Assembly (NCBI RefSeq): GCF_050157905.1
Contig: NZ_JBKIWZ010000001.1
Location: 2,170,001 to 2,234,000 of the forward strand
From: Pantoea sp050157905
GTDB lineage: Bacteria > Pseudomonadota > Gammaproteobacteria > Enterobacterales > Enterobacteriaceae
Direction of reading: 5' to 3'
Length of the DNA stretch: 64,000 bases
The position numbers were made by a program, and so were the translations under genes. How positions within the stretch are numbered: position 1 is the first letter of the stretch; every line of letters starts with the position of its first letter. Of this stretch, positions 17,776 through 26,160 are shown piece after piece. The notes under the pieces are model-generated. The model saw only the letters and a program-made list of their open reading frames with translations, did no database searches and was not told the origin of the DNA.

Positions 17776-18641
17776 CAGTTGCTGGCGAAGGTATCGCACT
17801 GCCCCGGATTACCCCCGTCAAATCCTCGCTTAAACCAGGTGTAGCGCTGCTCTGAGGTGCCGTGAGTAAAACTGTCCGGCACGACGCGGCCCTGACCTTT
17901 CTGCTGCAGACGGTCATCGCCAATCGCCTCGGCGGCATTCAGTGCTTCCTGCAGATCGCCCGCTTCCAGAATATTTTGCTGCTGCATGTAGTGTCCCCAG
18001 ACACCGGCAAAACAGTCTGCCTGCAGCTCCATCTTCACAGAGAGCTGATTGACCTGTTTCTGACTGGCACCCTGCTGCATCTCACGTACTTTCGGTTCGA
18101 TACCCAGCAGCTTCTGGACGTGATGGCCCACTTCATGCGCGATGACATAGCCCTGCGCAAAATCGCCGCCCGCGCCGAGTTTAGTTTTCATCTCGTCATA
18201 GAAGGAGAGGTCGATGTAGACGGTCTGATCGGCAGGACAGTAGAACGGCCCCATCACCGACTGTCCGGTGCCGCAGCCGGTGCGGGTTGCGCCGCGATAC
18301 ATCACCAGCTTCGGGGCAACATACTGTTTGTTCATCTGCTGGAACAGTTTGTCCCAGGTATCTTCGGTGGTCGCCAGGATCACTTTGGTGAATTTCGCGG
18401 CCTCTTCATCATTGGCGCTGACGCTGCGCGTCTGCTGCTGGCTGGTCGGTGCCACGTCGCCGCCCGTCAGCAGCGCGGTCAGGTCGTAACCGTAATAACC
18501 CGCCACGGCCACCACAATCAGCAGCACAATGCCGCCTTTGCCGCGCGGCAGACGAATCTGGCGGCTTCCGCCTCCAAAACCGGACGATTGACCACGACGG
18601 TCCTCTACATTGTCGCTTTCGCGACGCCCTTGCCAGCGCAT
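17775..18641 (-). CDS. ypfJ: YpfJ, membrane-anchored neutral zinc metallopeptidase
   Basis: A 288-residue protein of the putative neutral zinc metallopeptidase family. After a short charged, glycine-rich head (MRWQGRRESDNVEDRRGQSSGFGGGSRQ) comes one TM helix (GGIVLLIVVAVAGYYGYDL), then a domain with zinc motif HEVGHH in GYVIAHEVGHHVQKLLG. QADCFAGVWGHYM, with Glu/Asp just before, is typical. Likely faces the periplasm. Substrate unknown. Its stop overlaps the tmcA start, so the two are probably translated together. Confidence 0.9.
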   Translation of the reverse strand: MRWQGRRESDNVEDRRGQSSGFGGGSRQIRLPRGKGGIVLLIVVAVAGYYGYDLTALLTGGDVAPTSQQQTRSVSANDEEAAKFTKVILATTEDTWDKLFQQMNKQYVAPKLVMYRGATRTGCGTGQSVMGPFYCPADQTVYIDLSFYDEMKTKLGAGGDFAQGYVIAHEVGHHVQKLLGIEPKVREMQQGASQKQVNQLSVKMELQADCFAGVWGHYMQQQNILEAGDLQEALNAAEAIGDDRLQQKGQGRVVPDSFTHGTSEQRYTWFKRGFDGGNPGQCDTFASN

Positions 18642-18767
18642 GCTGTATTCCCTCAGACATTTTCAGATGGCATGATTTTAGTTGTGTGACAACACAATCA
18701 CCAGCTTTACGCCAAAATGAAAAAAGGAGAGCCGGGGCTCTCCTCCTGATGTTGTGGGGCAGCAGAC

Positions 18768-19481
18768 TCAGTCGAGTGTGACACCCAGTCGCTGCGCGAC
18801 GGCTTCATAGGCTTCCACCACGCCGCCGAGGCTCTGACGGAAACGGTCTTTGTCCATTTTGTCGAGCGTCTCTTTGTCCCACAGGCGCGCACCGTCTGGC
18901 GAAAACTCATCGCCCAGCGTCACTTCGCCGTTAAACAGACCAAACTCCAGCTTGAAGTCGACCAGAATCAGCCCCGCGTCGTCAAACAGTTTGCTCAGCA
19001 CCTCATTGGCTTTAAAAGTCAGCTCCTGCATACGCGCCAGGTTCTGTTTGCTGACCCAGCCGAAGGTTTCGCAGTAGGATTCGTTGACCATCGGGTCATG
19101 CTTTGCATCATCTTTCAGGAAAAGATCAAACAGCGGCGGATTGAGCACCATCCCCTCTTCCACACCCAGACGCTTCACCAGCGAGCCTGCGGCACGATTA
19201 CGCACCACACACTCTACGGGTACCATCTCCAGTTTCTTCACCAGTGCTTCGGTATCCGACAGCAGCGCTTCCATCTGGGTCGGGATCCCCGCTTCCTGCA
19301 GTCTGGTCATAATGAAGTGGTTAAACTTGTTGTTAACCATCCCTTTACGATCAAATTGCTCGATTCGGGCGCCATCACCTGCTGACGTATCGTTGCGGAA
19401 TTCGAGTATCAGCAGATCCGGGTTATCGGTGCTGTATACGGTTTTCGCTTTACCGCGATACAACTCAGCTCGCTTTTGCAT
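18768..19481 (-). CDS. purC: Phosphoribosylaminoimidazole-succinocarboxamide synthase PurC
   Basis: SAICAR synthetase: ATP-dependent joining of CAIR and aspartate in purine synthesis. 237 residues, the E. coli length. Motifs: ELYRGKAKTVY (ATP loop), FRNDTSAGDGAR, VECVVRNRAAGSL and LILVDFKLEFG. The ATG at 19481 is chosen, with GGAG eight bases upstream and matching E. coli Met1; an in-frame GTG three codons earlier exists. A PurR-like operator and a CATAAT -10 lie upstream. In this genome a terminator separates purC from the upstream dapA-bamC unit. Confidence 0.96.
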   Translation of the reverse strand: MQKRAELYRGKAKTVYSTDNPDLLILEFRNDTSAGDGARIEQFDRKGMVNNKFNHFIMTRLQEAGIPTQMEALLSDTEALVKKLEMVPVECVVRNRAAGSLVKRLGVEEGMVLNPPLFDLFLKDDAKHDPMVNESYCETFGWVSKQNLARMQELTFKANEVLSKLFDDAGLILVDFKLEFGLFNGEVTLGDEFSPDGARLWDKETLDKMDKDRFRQSLGGVVEAYEAVAQRLGVTLD

Positions 19482-19546
19482 CTTGTTCACTCCAGACTTG
19501 AAATAACGGGTGGTCAGCGGCCAGTGCCGCTGCGGCGATTGCCTTG

Positions 19547-19579
19547 ACGCAATCGTTTACTTCGCCGCGCGCTATTATG
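19547..19579 (-). promoter_or_regulatory. Candidate purC promoter with PurR operator
   Basis: The 16-mer at 19547-19562 (acgcaatcgtttactt) resembles the PurR consensus ACGCAAACGTTTGCGT. On the minus strand it lies just downstream of a CATAAT -10 (19574-19579), where repressor would block initiation. Confidence 0.6.
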
Positions 19580-19581
19580 CC

Positions 19582-19614
19582 AAAAACAAAAAAAAGGCCG
19601 GAGAATCTCCGGCC
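19582..19614 (-). terminator. Rho-independent terminator after bamC
   Basis: An 8-bp perfect stem GGCCGGAG/CTCCGGCC with a 3-nt loop, followed by a long T run on the minus strand, 10 bases past the bamC stop. Confidence 0.93.
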
Positions 19615-19624
19615 TGAGGCAACT

Positions 19625-20656
19625 TTATTTGTTCAGCGCCGCCTGGAACACGGCCACCAGCGCATCATTCTGCGACTGGGTCAGCACATGCCCTTTCGGG
19701 TCGATGAATTGCAGACTGGTGCGGTTGTCGAGATCGCCGACCTGGACCTTGTAATCGCCATTCGGCAATTCCGGATCTTTCGCGCCAATCGCATCCCAGT
19801 CGCTGCTGCTCAGTGATTTGTAGGTCACTTTCAGGCTGCCGGTTGAGCGGGTGGTATCCGTAATCTCCATTCCGACACGCTTCATGGCGTCCGGCAGACG
19901 CTGCCAGGCTACGTTGTACGGCGTGCGCAGGATCAGCATCGGCAGACCGGTATCATCTGCGCCGCTCTGCACGTCGATCGCGCCGGTCACACGACCGGAC
20001 GCTGCGTTTTCGCTGGCGGTTTCAATTTTATCCATACCGGTACTGAGATCGTTCAGCATCTGCGCGGTATAACGCTGGATCTGCACCGGCGAGGTAATGG
20101 TTTTACCGGCCTGTTGCAGTTCCAGCAGACGCACGGTGACCTGCTGCTGATAACTCTGCGACTGCACGCTGATCTGGTAGCGCCCACGGTACTGCTGGTC
20201 TTCATCGGCGCGGTTCCACTGCACCCAGTCGGTCGTCAACTGCTGGCCAGCGTCATTACGTGAAGCGATAGGGAACTTATAAGACTGCACAACGTTAACG
20301 AGCTGAGGCCAGACTGAACCCCGGCTGTTTTCAATCATCAGGGCGCCGCTGTTGTTGCTGAACTGCGCGCGGGTACCGTTCATCAGCGCCAGCGGCTGGG
20401 CTGGCGGACGGATGTCGAGCTGTTTGCCGACAGGCGCCTGGCTGGCGGTGCGCGGCACGTCGTAGTCACCGCGCTGCACTGGCAGGATCATTCCGGCAGG
20501 TGCTTTGAGTTCGCTCAACTGGCTGGCTTCAAGATAAGATTCGTCGCCGCTGACCTGGCGCTTATAACGCTGATCGCTTGAACAGGCCGACAACAGCATC
20601 AGAGTAGAAAGGCCCACTACTGTGGCGACTGTTGACCGCTTTACTGAGTAATTCAT
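19625..20656 (-). CDS. bamC: Outer-membrane assembly lipoprotein BamC
   Basis: A lipoprotein of the beta-barrel assembly machinery. 343 residues. The signal peptide ends in a lipobox LLSACSS (Cys25). The unstructured N-terminal region that in E. coli binds BamD is recognisable (DQRYKRQVSGDESYLEA, LKAPAGMILPVQRGDY), followed by two helix-grip domains (TTDWVQWNRADEDQQYRGRYQIS, and DYKVQVGDLDNRTSLQFIDPKGHVLTQSQNDALVAVFQAAL). It is 14 bp downstream of dapA, in the same unit as in E. coli (dapA-nlpB). Confidence 0.95.
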   Translation of the reverse strand: MNYSVKRSTVATVVGLSTLMLLSACSSDQRYKRQVSGDESYLEASQLSELKAPAGMILPVQRGDYDVPRTASQAPVGKQLDIRPPAQPLALMNGTRAQFSNNSGALMIENSRGSVWPQLVNVVQSYKFPIASRNDAGQQLTTDWVQWNRADEDQQYRGRYQISVQSQSYQQQVTVRLLELQQAGKTITSPVQIQRYTAQMLNDLSTGMDKIETASENAASGRVTGAIDVQSGADDTGLPMLILRTPYNVAWQRLPDAMKRVGMEITDTTRSTGSLKVTYKSLSSSDWDAIGAKDPELPNGDYKVQVGDLDNRTSLQFIDPKGHVLTQSQNDALVAVFQAALNK

Positions 20657-20670
20657 TCAAACTCCCTAAA

Positions 20671-21549
20671 TTATCGCAAACCCGCTTTCACCAGCGCCTG
20701 CTCCACTTTCGGCTGGCCGGCTGCAGTCAGTGGCGTCATTGGCAGACGCAGCGTGTCGTTAGCGATTAATCCTAGCTGTTTCGCAGCCCATTTCACCGGG
20801 ATAGGATTGGGTTCACAGAAAAGCATCTGGTGCAGGTGCATCAGACGCTGATTCAAACGGCGGGCTTCGATGAAATTGCCCTGCTGTGCGAGTTGACACA
20901 GTTCAGCCATTTCACGTGCTGCCACGTTAGCCGTCACCGAAATGACGCCTTTACCGCCCAGTTGCATAAAGTCCAGAGCAGTGGCGTCATCGCCACTGAC
21001 CAGAATGAAATCGTCATCAACCAGCTCTTGGATCTGACTAACCCGTGATAAGTTCCCGGTGGCCTCTTTGATTCCGATAATATTTTTGATTTCGGCCAGA
21101 CGCGCGACGGTTTCCGGCAGCATGTCACAACCGGTGCGCGAAGGCACGTTGTAGAGCATCTGCGGCAGACTGGTGCTGTTCGCGATAGCCTTGAAGTGCT
21201 GGAACAACCCTTCCTGGGTCGGACGGTTATAATAAGGCGTGACGGTCAGACAGCCCACCACACCAGAATTTTCAAAACGCTTCGTCAGAGAGATGCCTTC
21301 AGCGGTAGCGTTGGCGCCGGTACCGGCAATCACCGGAATACGGCCATCGGCCAGCTCCAGGGTCAGCATCACCACATCACCATGTTCTTCATGGCTAAGG
21401 GTAGCGGATTCGCCTGTGGTGCCCACGGAAACGATCGCCGCGGTGCCGCTGGCGACATGATAATCAATCAGTTTTTTCAGACTCGACCGGCAGACATTAC
21501 CGCTGTCATCCATTGGCGTAACGAGTGCAACAATACTTCCCGTAAACAT
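20671..21549 (-). CDS. dapA: 4-hydroxy-tetrahydrodipicolinate synthase DapA
   Basis: Condenses pyruvate with aspartate semialdehyde at the head of the DAP/lysine branch. 292 residues, equal to E. coli. A TIM barrel; the Schiff-base lysine is in IIGIKEATGN, the catalytic tyrosine in LYNVPSRTGCDM, and the threonine pair in VGTTGESATL. The start at 21549 (MFTGSIVALVTPM) matches E. coli; the frame continues six codons upstream (MSRGSP). Divergent from gcvR, with an intergenic region of about 140 bp. Confidence 0.96.
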   Translation of the reverse strand: MFTGSIVALVTPMDDSGNVCRSSLKKLIDYHVASGTAAIVSVGTTGESATLSHEEHGDVVMLTLELADGRIPVIAGTGANATAEGISLTKRFENSGVVGCLTVTPYYNRPTQEGLFQHFKAIANSTSLPQMLYNVPSRTGCDMLPETVARLAEIKNIIGIKEATGNLSRVSQIQELVDDDFILVSGDDATALDFMQLGGKGVISVTANVAAREMAELCQLAQQGNFIEARRLNQRLMHLHQMLFCEPNPIPVKWAAKQLGLIANDTLRLPMTPLTAAGQPKVEQALVKAGLR

Positions 21550-21692
21550 TGGCGATCCCCTCGACAAACAAGTGCTTCATGGTACGTTTTACACTTAGGG
21601 AAAAGCAAGCCAGCCACGCCATTCCCGCGCTTGTCAGCAGTTTTTTTTATGTTTACCTTATGGTTATTAGCGAAAGCAGAGGAAAAGCCATT

Positions 21693-22274
21693 TTGTCGCC
21701 ATCTCAGCCCCATCATCTGGTCATCACCGCACTCGGTGTTGACCGGCCGGGTATCGTCAATACCATTACCCGACACGTCAGCAGCTGCGGTTGCAATATC
21801 GAAGATAGCCGTCTTGCCATGCTTGGGGATGAGTTCACCTTTATTATGCTGTTGTCAGGTAGCTGGAACGCCATTACGCTGATTGAGTCGACGCTGCCGT
21901 TAAAAGGCGCAGAGCTGGAACTGCTGATCGTGATGAAGCGCACCAATGCCCGGCTGCGTCCACCCATGCCCGATACCGCGTTTATTCAGGTTGAGGTCGC
22001 TGATTCGCCTCATACTATTGAACGCTTTACCGATCTGATCGATAAACATCAGATGAATGTGGCGGAGCTGGTGTCGCGAATTACGCCCGCGCAACACGAT
22101 TTGCCGCCGACGCTCTATATTCAAATGACAGCCCATAGCCCGACGCGAACCCGCGGTACAACATTTGAGCAGGCCTTTAATGCGTTGTGTCAGGAACTGA
22201 ATGCGCAGGGGTCACTGCGCTTCTATAGCGCGTCAGACGCCGACAGCAGCGAATCTGTCAGCCCGGTACGCTAA
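21693..22274 (+). CDS. gcvR: Glycine cleavage system transcriptional repressor GcvR
   Basis: A two-ACT-domain protein that in E. coli binds GcvA and, without glycine, holds it in the repressing form. ACT1 is seen in HHLVITALGVDRPGIVNTITRHVSSCGCNIEDSRLAMLGDEFTFIMLL, ACT2 in FIQVEVADSPHTIERFTDLIDKHQMNVAELVSR. No ATG fits the conserved N-terminus. A TTG at 21693 aligns with E. coli Met1, has AGAGGA about nine bases upstream, and gives 193 residues (E. coli 190). The in-frame ATG at 21660 lacks a ribosome-binding site and would add 11 non-conserved residues. Confidence 0.9.
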   Translation: MSPSQPHHLVITALGVDRPGIVNTITRHVSSCGCNIEDSRLAMLGDEFTFIMLLSGSWNAITLIESTLPLKGAELELLIVMKRTNARLRPPMPDTAFIQVEVADSPHTIERFTDLIDKHQMNVAELVSRITPAQHDLPPTLYIQMTAHSPTRTRGTTFEQAFNALCQELNAQGSLRFYSASDADSSESVSPVR

Positions 22275-22429
22275 GCTCTGGTCTGAAACCGGCGTTGTTT
22301 CTCCACTTTGCTGGCGGCCAGGCGCGCAGCTATGTGGTGAAATACACCGCGAAAGTTATTTAGCCTCTGGCCGTTTCTGGCCGGATAGTGTATTACCCAC
22401 AGCCTGAACAAAAAAAATGGAGAGATGTG

Positions 22430-22897
22430 ATGAATCCACTGAAAGCCGGAGATACCGCACCCGCATTTAGCCTGCCCGATCAGGATGGCGAACACGTGAA
22501 TCTGACCGACTTCCAGGGACAGCGCGTTCTGGTTTACTTCTACCCGAAAGCGATGACACCGGGCTGCACCGTGCAGGCGTGCGGTCTGCGTGACAATATG
22601 GATGAGTTGAAAAAAGCGGGCGTGGAAGTGCTGGGCATCAGCACTGACAAACCAGAAAAACTGTCACGCTTTGCTGAAAAAGAGCTGCTGAACTTTACCC
22701 TGCTCTCAGATGAAAACCATGAAGTCTGCCAGGCGTTTGGCGTCTGGGGTGAAAAAACGTTCATGGGGAAAACCTATGACGGCATTCATCGCATCAGCTT
22801 CCTGGTCGATGCTGAGGGCAAGGTTGAAAAAGTCTTTGATAACTTTAAAACCTCAAATCATCACGACATGGTGCTGGAGTACGTTAAGTCAGCCTGA
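22430..22897 (+). CDS. bcp: Thiol peroxidase Bcp (AhpC/PrxQ family)
   Basis: A thioredoxin-dependent peroxidase, 155 residues (E. coli 156). The peroxidatic and resolving cysteines lie five apart in TPGCTVQACGLRDN, and the FYPKA motif precedes them. The ATG at 22430 follows GGAGAG; the frame is open 14 codons further up without homology. The order gcvR-bcp is as in E. coli. Confidence 0.95.
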   Translation: MNPLKAGDTAPAFSLPDQDGEHVNLTDFQGQRVLVYFYPKAMTPGCTVQACGLRDNMDELKKAGVEVLGISTDKPEKLSRFAEKELLNFTLLSDENHEVCQAFGVWGEKTFMGKTYDGIHRISFLVDAEGKVEKVFDNFKTSNHHDMVLEYVKSA

Positions 22898-22903
22898 TGT
22901 TCA

Positions 22904-22932
22904 GGGGCACGGCAGCGTTGCTGCTGTGCCCC
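22904..22932. terminator. Hairpin between convergent bcp and the diguanylate cyclase gene
   Basis: A near-perfect 13-bp inverted repeat (GGGGCAC..GCAGC with GCTGC..GTGCCCC) and a 3-nt loop. It lacks a clear T run on either side, so termination is only likely. Confidence 0.55.
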
Positions 22933-22981
22933 GCCTGCCCTGCAGTACCTTTACACTGATTATCCTGTGACGGTCTGGCCC

Positions 22982-24547
22982 TCAGGCGTCTGCGACAATG
23001 ACGCAGTTTCGTCCGGCATTTTTTGCCTGATAGAGCGCCGCATCTGCCCGTTTTAAGCTGCTTTCCAGCCCGCCTTCCGTTGAACCGTTCCAAGCTGCCA
23101 CACCGATTGAAAGAGAGATCCTGCCGACATCGGTAAGCCACGCTTCTGCGATGCCGAGCCGCACTCGCTCGGCGATAATCTGTGCCTCTTCCAGTGACGT
23201 TCCCGGCAGCAGCATCAGAAATTCCTCTCCGCCGTTGCGGCATACGACATCAGACTGGCGGGCGCTGGCGCGCAGCGTGCTCGCCACCTGCTGAATGACC
23301 CGATCGCCTACGTCGTGGCCCCAGCTATCGTTAACGCTTTTAAAATGATCGATGTCCAGCGCCAGTACCGCAAAGGGCTGACGCAGCGTGCGGTAGTACT
23401 CCAGCACCGCGTTGAGGCCCCGGCGATTCAGCAACCGGGTCAGCGGATCGGTCTGCGCTTCCGAGTTGAGGCGACCAATCTTATCCTGCACCAGACCGAT
23501 GCCGGTAAGCAGAGCCCGCTTAACCTGCGCGGCCTCGAAATACCACGCGGTAATGCCACCAATCTCTTTCGACACGCCCTGCACATCCATCTGACTGGCT
23601 TTACGGGCCAGCTGGAAAAGCGGACGGGCAATCAGCCGCGCCAGTAACACGGCGACCAGCAGCGTCACCAGTGCTAAGGGGACCGAATTCTTCAGCACTT
23701 TCATTAACAGGCCTGAGAGTGGATTCAGCGTGGCATTGATCGGCTTGAGTGCCACCACCGTCCAGCCCGTGGTCGGCACCACCGCAAACCCGGCCAGCTG
23801 CATGGATTCCCCTGACCTGCTGAGTATCAGCGAACCATTGGTTTGCTCATCATGCGGGCTGACGATAGCGGGCAGAATTTTGCCAATCAGCTGACGATTC
23901 TGGTGATACAGCACCTCATTATTGCTGTCGAGCACATAAACCGCGGTACCATCCCGATAGAACTGCTCTCCCAGCAGCGTATTCAGAATGCTTTTTTTCT
24001 TCAGATAGATTGTGCCGCCGACATAGCCGAGATAGTCACCGTCCGCATTCCAGACAGGCCAGGAGACAAACACCAGCAGGTTGTTGGCAGCCGAAAGCGT
24101 CGGTTTACTGACGATTGGCTGCCGCAGAGTCAGCGCTTCGCGCGAGGCATCACTGGTCAGATGCATCCCTTTCAGCGTCAGTGATTCCGGGGAGATTGCT
24201 TTGACCACCCCCTGCGCGTCCACCACCGCCACCGAGTTGAAACTGGTGGTCTGTTCGCGCAGGCGGTTAACCTCGCTCTTCAGCAGCGTCTCATTGTTAA
24301 AGTCACGGCTCAGCTGGCTGGCGCTGTAGTGGAGCTGGGACTGCGCCAGCTGAAAGAAAATTTCGCTGGTTGAGGCCAGCTTGGCGGCATAGGCCCGGTT
24401 AGCTTCGAGCGTGGTATCAATCAGCACCTGCCGCTGTACGCGCCAGGTGGCGTAGAGGGTGTTTGTCAGCGTGATAACGATGCTGGCAATCACCAGCAGG
24501 GCGATCAGATTGCGCAAATCGGCTTTGAACCGAAAGAGCTTTAGCAT
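22982..24547 (-). CDS. Membrane diguanylate cyclase with extracytoplasmic Cache-type sensor
   Basis: A 521-residue protein: TM1 at about 14-33, a periplasmic PDC/Cache-like sensor (about 40-275, with GYVGGTIYLKKKSILNTLLGEQFYRDGTAVYVLD), TM2 near 290-310, and a C-terminal GGDEF domain. The catalytic motif is GGEEF (439-443), with FAVLALDIDHFKSVNDSWGHDVGD upstream, and the product-inhibition I-site RQSD (430-433) at the usual five-residue distance. It should therefore make c-di-GMP under feedback control. The ligand is unknown. In E. coli the hyf operon occupies the ground beyond bcp. Not assigned to a named E. coli dgc gene. Confidence 0.88.
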   Translation of the reverse strand: MLKLFRFKADLRNLIALLVIASIVITLTNTLYATWRVQRQVLIDTTLEANRAYAAKLASTSEIFFQLAQSQLHYSASQLSRDFNNETLLKSEVNRLREQTTSFNSVAVVDAQGVVKAISPESLTLKGMHLTSDASREALTLRQPIVSKPTLSAANNLLVFVSWPVWNADGDYLGYVGGTIYLKKKSILNTLLGEQFYRDGTAVYVLDSNNEVLYHQNRQLIGKILPAIVSPHDEQTNGSLILSRSGESMQLAGFAVVPTTGWTVVALKPINATLNPLSGLLMKVLKNSVPLALVTLLVAVLLARLIARPLFQLARKASQMDVQGVSKEIGGITAWYFEAAQVKRALLTGIGLVQDKIGRLNSEAQTDPLTRLLNRRGLNAVLEYYRTLRQPFAVLALDIDHFKSVNDSWGHDVGDRVIQQVASTLRASARQSDVVCRNGGEEFLMLLPGTSLEEAQIIAERVRLGIAEAWLTDVGRISLSIGVAAWNGSTEGGLESSLKRADAALYQAKNAGRNCVIVADA

Positions 24548-24917
24548 GGCGTCGCCGCCCTGAAGAAGAGTGTCATGTCCTGAATGCCTGATTGTTTTAC
24601 TGTGTCAGAAGCCCTGAGGTCCGGACATAAGTTTACACGGTGTCACCTCTTTTAAGCAGTATTAAGACAAATTTTACCGCACAGAGTGCAGATTAGCCTG
24701 GCCCTGATTCCTGTTATGCCACATCGTCAGCGCATAAAGATGAAGGGGAAATATGTCTGGCTTTGCGCCCTGCCCCAGTCATTAACAACCGGCAACAGCA
24801 GGCTGCACGGGCTGAAACCACAAGGAAAAGGCAGGATTGTGCAGGAGTGCGTTGTCAGAGAGTGAACGGTCCGGAAGGCCAGCCGGTGACAGCGGCAGTG
24901 ACGCCGCTGTCAGAGGT
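24548..24917. other. Intergenic region between the diguanylate cyclase and DsrE-like genes
   Basis: 370 bp without a supported gene. It includes the upstream region of the cyclase gene and, at 24887-24912, a perfect 10-bp inverted repeat (TGACAGCGGC/GCCGCTGTCA, 6-nt loop) just past the stop of the leftward DsrE gene. The repeat lacks a T run. Confidence 0.5.
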
Positions 24918-25526
24918 TTACAGCATCAGGAAGGCGTAGCCGCTGTTTTCCAGCGTCGCCACGGTGGTGCCGCTGGAGATGGTGTGTGTGACCATTGGAT
25001 CGATCCAGTTGCGCTCAAGCTGATGAAACGCCACGGACTGGTCGCAGATAGTGACCTGAACGCCCGCTTTTTTCAGTTCGCTAATCAGCTTCAGGTTCGG
25101 GTTATCAACTCCATAGGCTTTACTGAACTGTGCATTATTCAGGGCCGAAGAGACCGCATCGCCATTAATTGAAACCACAAACTTCAGCTGGTCGAGTGGC
25201 ACCCCCGCCGCATAATAAAGGTTAGTGACGCGTGCCACGCGCTCCAGCCCCAGATTTGGCTTGCGGATATCCCCGTCATTATGGTTGATCTGGAACACAA
25301 TTTTATTACTCAGACCTGCGGTGGTGCCAGGTTTAAATGCGGGCGTATCCACATAGTGTATTTTACCGTAACCTTCAATCGCTGGCGTACTCCAGAAATC
25401 AGCGGGCTCAGTTTTATTCTCTGCTACTTTGCCGCTGACTTTGTCAAATAACGCGGGCAACTGTAAAACGTTGCCCCCAATAAATCCGGCTACGGCTGCC
25501 ATGACGACTAATGCTGCTGGACGCAT
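24918..25526 (-). CDS. Exported DsrE-family protein, copy 2
   Basis: A 202-residue protein with an N-terminal hydrophobic signal or anchor (AALVVMAAVAGFIGGNVLQLP) and a DsrE/DsrF-like domain: FWSTPAIEGYGKIHYVDTPAFKP, LSNKIVFQINHNDGDIRKPNLGLERVARVTNLYYAAGVP, LKFVVSINGDA, VQVTICDQSVAFHQL. The single conserved cysteine in the TICDQS segment sits where DsrE proteins often carry a sulfur-relay cysteine. It is clearly a paralog of the gene upstream, with only 28 bp between, so probably a tandem duplication in one operon. Function unknown; sulfur chemistry outside the cytoplasm is a guess. Confidence 0.8.
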   Translation of the reverse strand: MRPAALVVMAAVAGFIGGNVLQLPALFDKVSGKVAENKTEPADFWSTPAIEGYGKIHYVDTPAFKPGTTAGLSNKIVFQINHNDGDIRKPNLGLERVARVTNLYYAAGVPLDQLKFVVSINGDAVSSALNNAQFSKAYGVDNPNLKLISELKKAGVQVTICDQSVAFHQLERNWIDPMVTHTISSGTTVATLENSGYAFLML

Positions 25527-25554
25527 TCACTCTTCTCCTGGTTAATTAAGCTAT

Positions 25555-26160
25555 TTACATTGCCAGCCATGCGTAACCCTGATTCTGCAGGGTTGAAACG
25601 GTGGTCGGACTGGAAAGCGCATGGATGACCGATTTATCAATCCAGTTATTGGGGTAGTGATGGAAGGCCACAGACTGATCGCAGACTGAAACTTTCACAC
25701 CCGCCTGATTCAGCTCATTGATCAGCTTCAGGTTTGGATTGTCGATGCCGTAAAACTGTCTGAAATGGGCGTTATCGAGCATGGCCGGGGTCGCATCACC
25801 GGTGACAGAAACCACAAACTTCAGCTGATCCGCTGGCACACCCGAGGCGATATATAAATTCACCACGCGCGCCACGCGCTCCAGTCCCAGATTGGGGGCG
25901 GTCATGGCGCCGTCGCTGCGGGTGATCTGGAAAACGATTTTGTTGCTGAGGCCCGCGACCGGCTTAAACGCGGCATCAGGCTCATAATGAATTTTGCCGT
26001 ATCCTTCGATGGCGGGTGTGCTCCAGAATCCTTCGGCTTCCTGAGGCTCGGTTGCAAAATGGCGTGAGACTTTGTCATAAATATCGCCACTCTGAGTGAC
26101 AGCCGCACCAACGACGCCGCCAATAATGGCGATTAACGCGTATGAAACCACTGAACGCAT
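25555..26160 (-). CDS. Exported DsrE-family protein, copy 1
   Basis: A 201-residue paralog of the next gene. N-terminal anchor or signal (MRSVVSYALIAIIGGVVGAAVTQSG), then FWSTPAIEGYGKIHYEPDAAFKP, LSNKIVFQITRSDGAMTAPNLGLERVARVVNLYIASGVP and VKVSVCDQSVAFHHYP with the conserved cysteine. The start at 26160 has GGAG nine bases upstream; a longer frame (26178) adds six unsupported residues. First gene of a two-gene operon that follows a 740-bp AT-rich gap. Confidence 0.8.
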   Translation of the reverse strand: MRSVVSYALIAIIGGVVGAAVTQSGDIYDKVSRHFATEPQEAEGFWSTPAIEGYGKIHYEPDAAFKPVAGLSNKIVFQITRSDGAMTAPNLGLERVARVVNLYIASGVPADQLKFVVSVTGDATPAMLDNAHFRQFYGIDNPNLKLINELNQAGVKVSVCDQSVAFHHYPNNWIDKSVIHALSSPTTVSTLQNQGYAWLAM

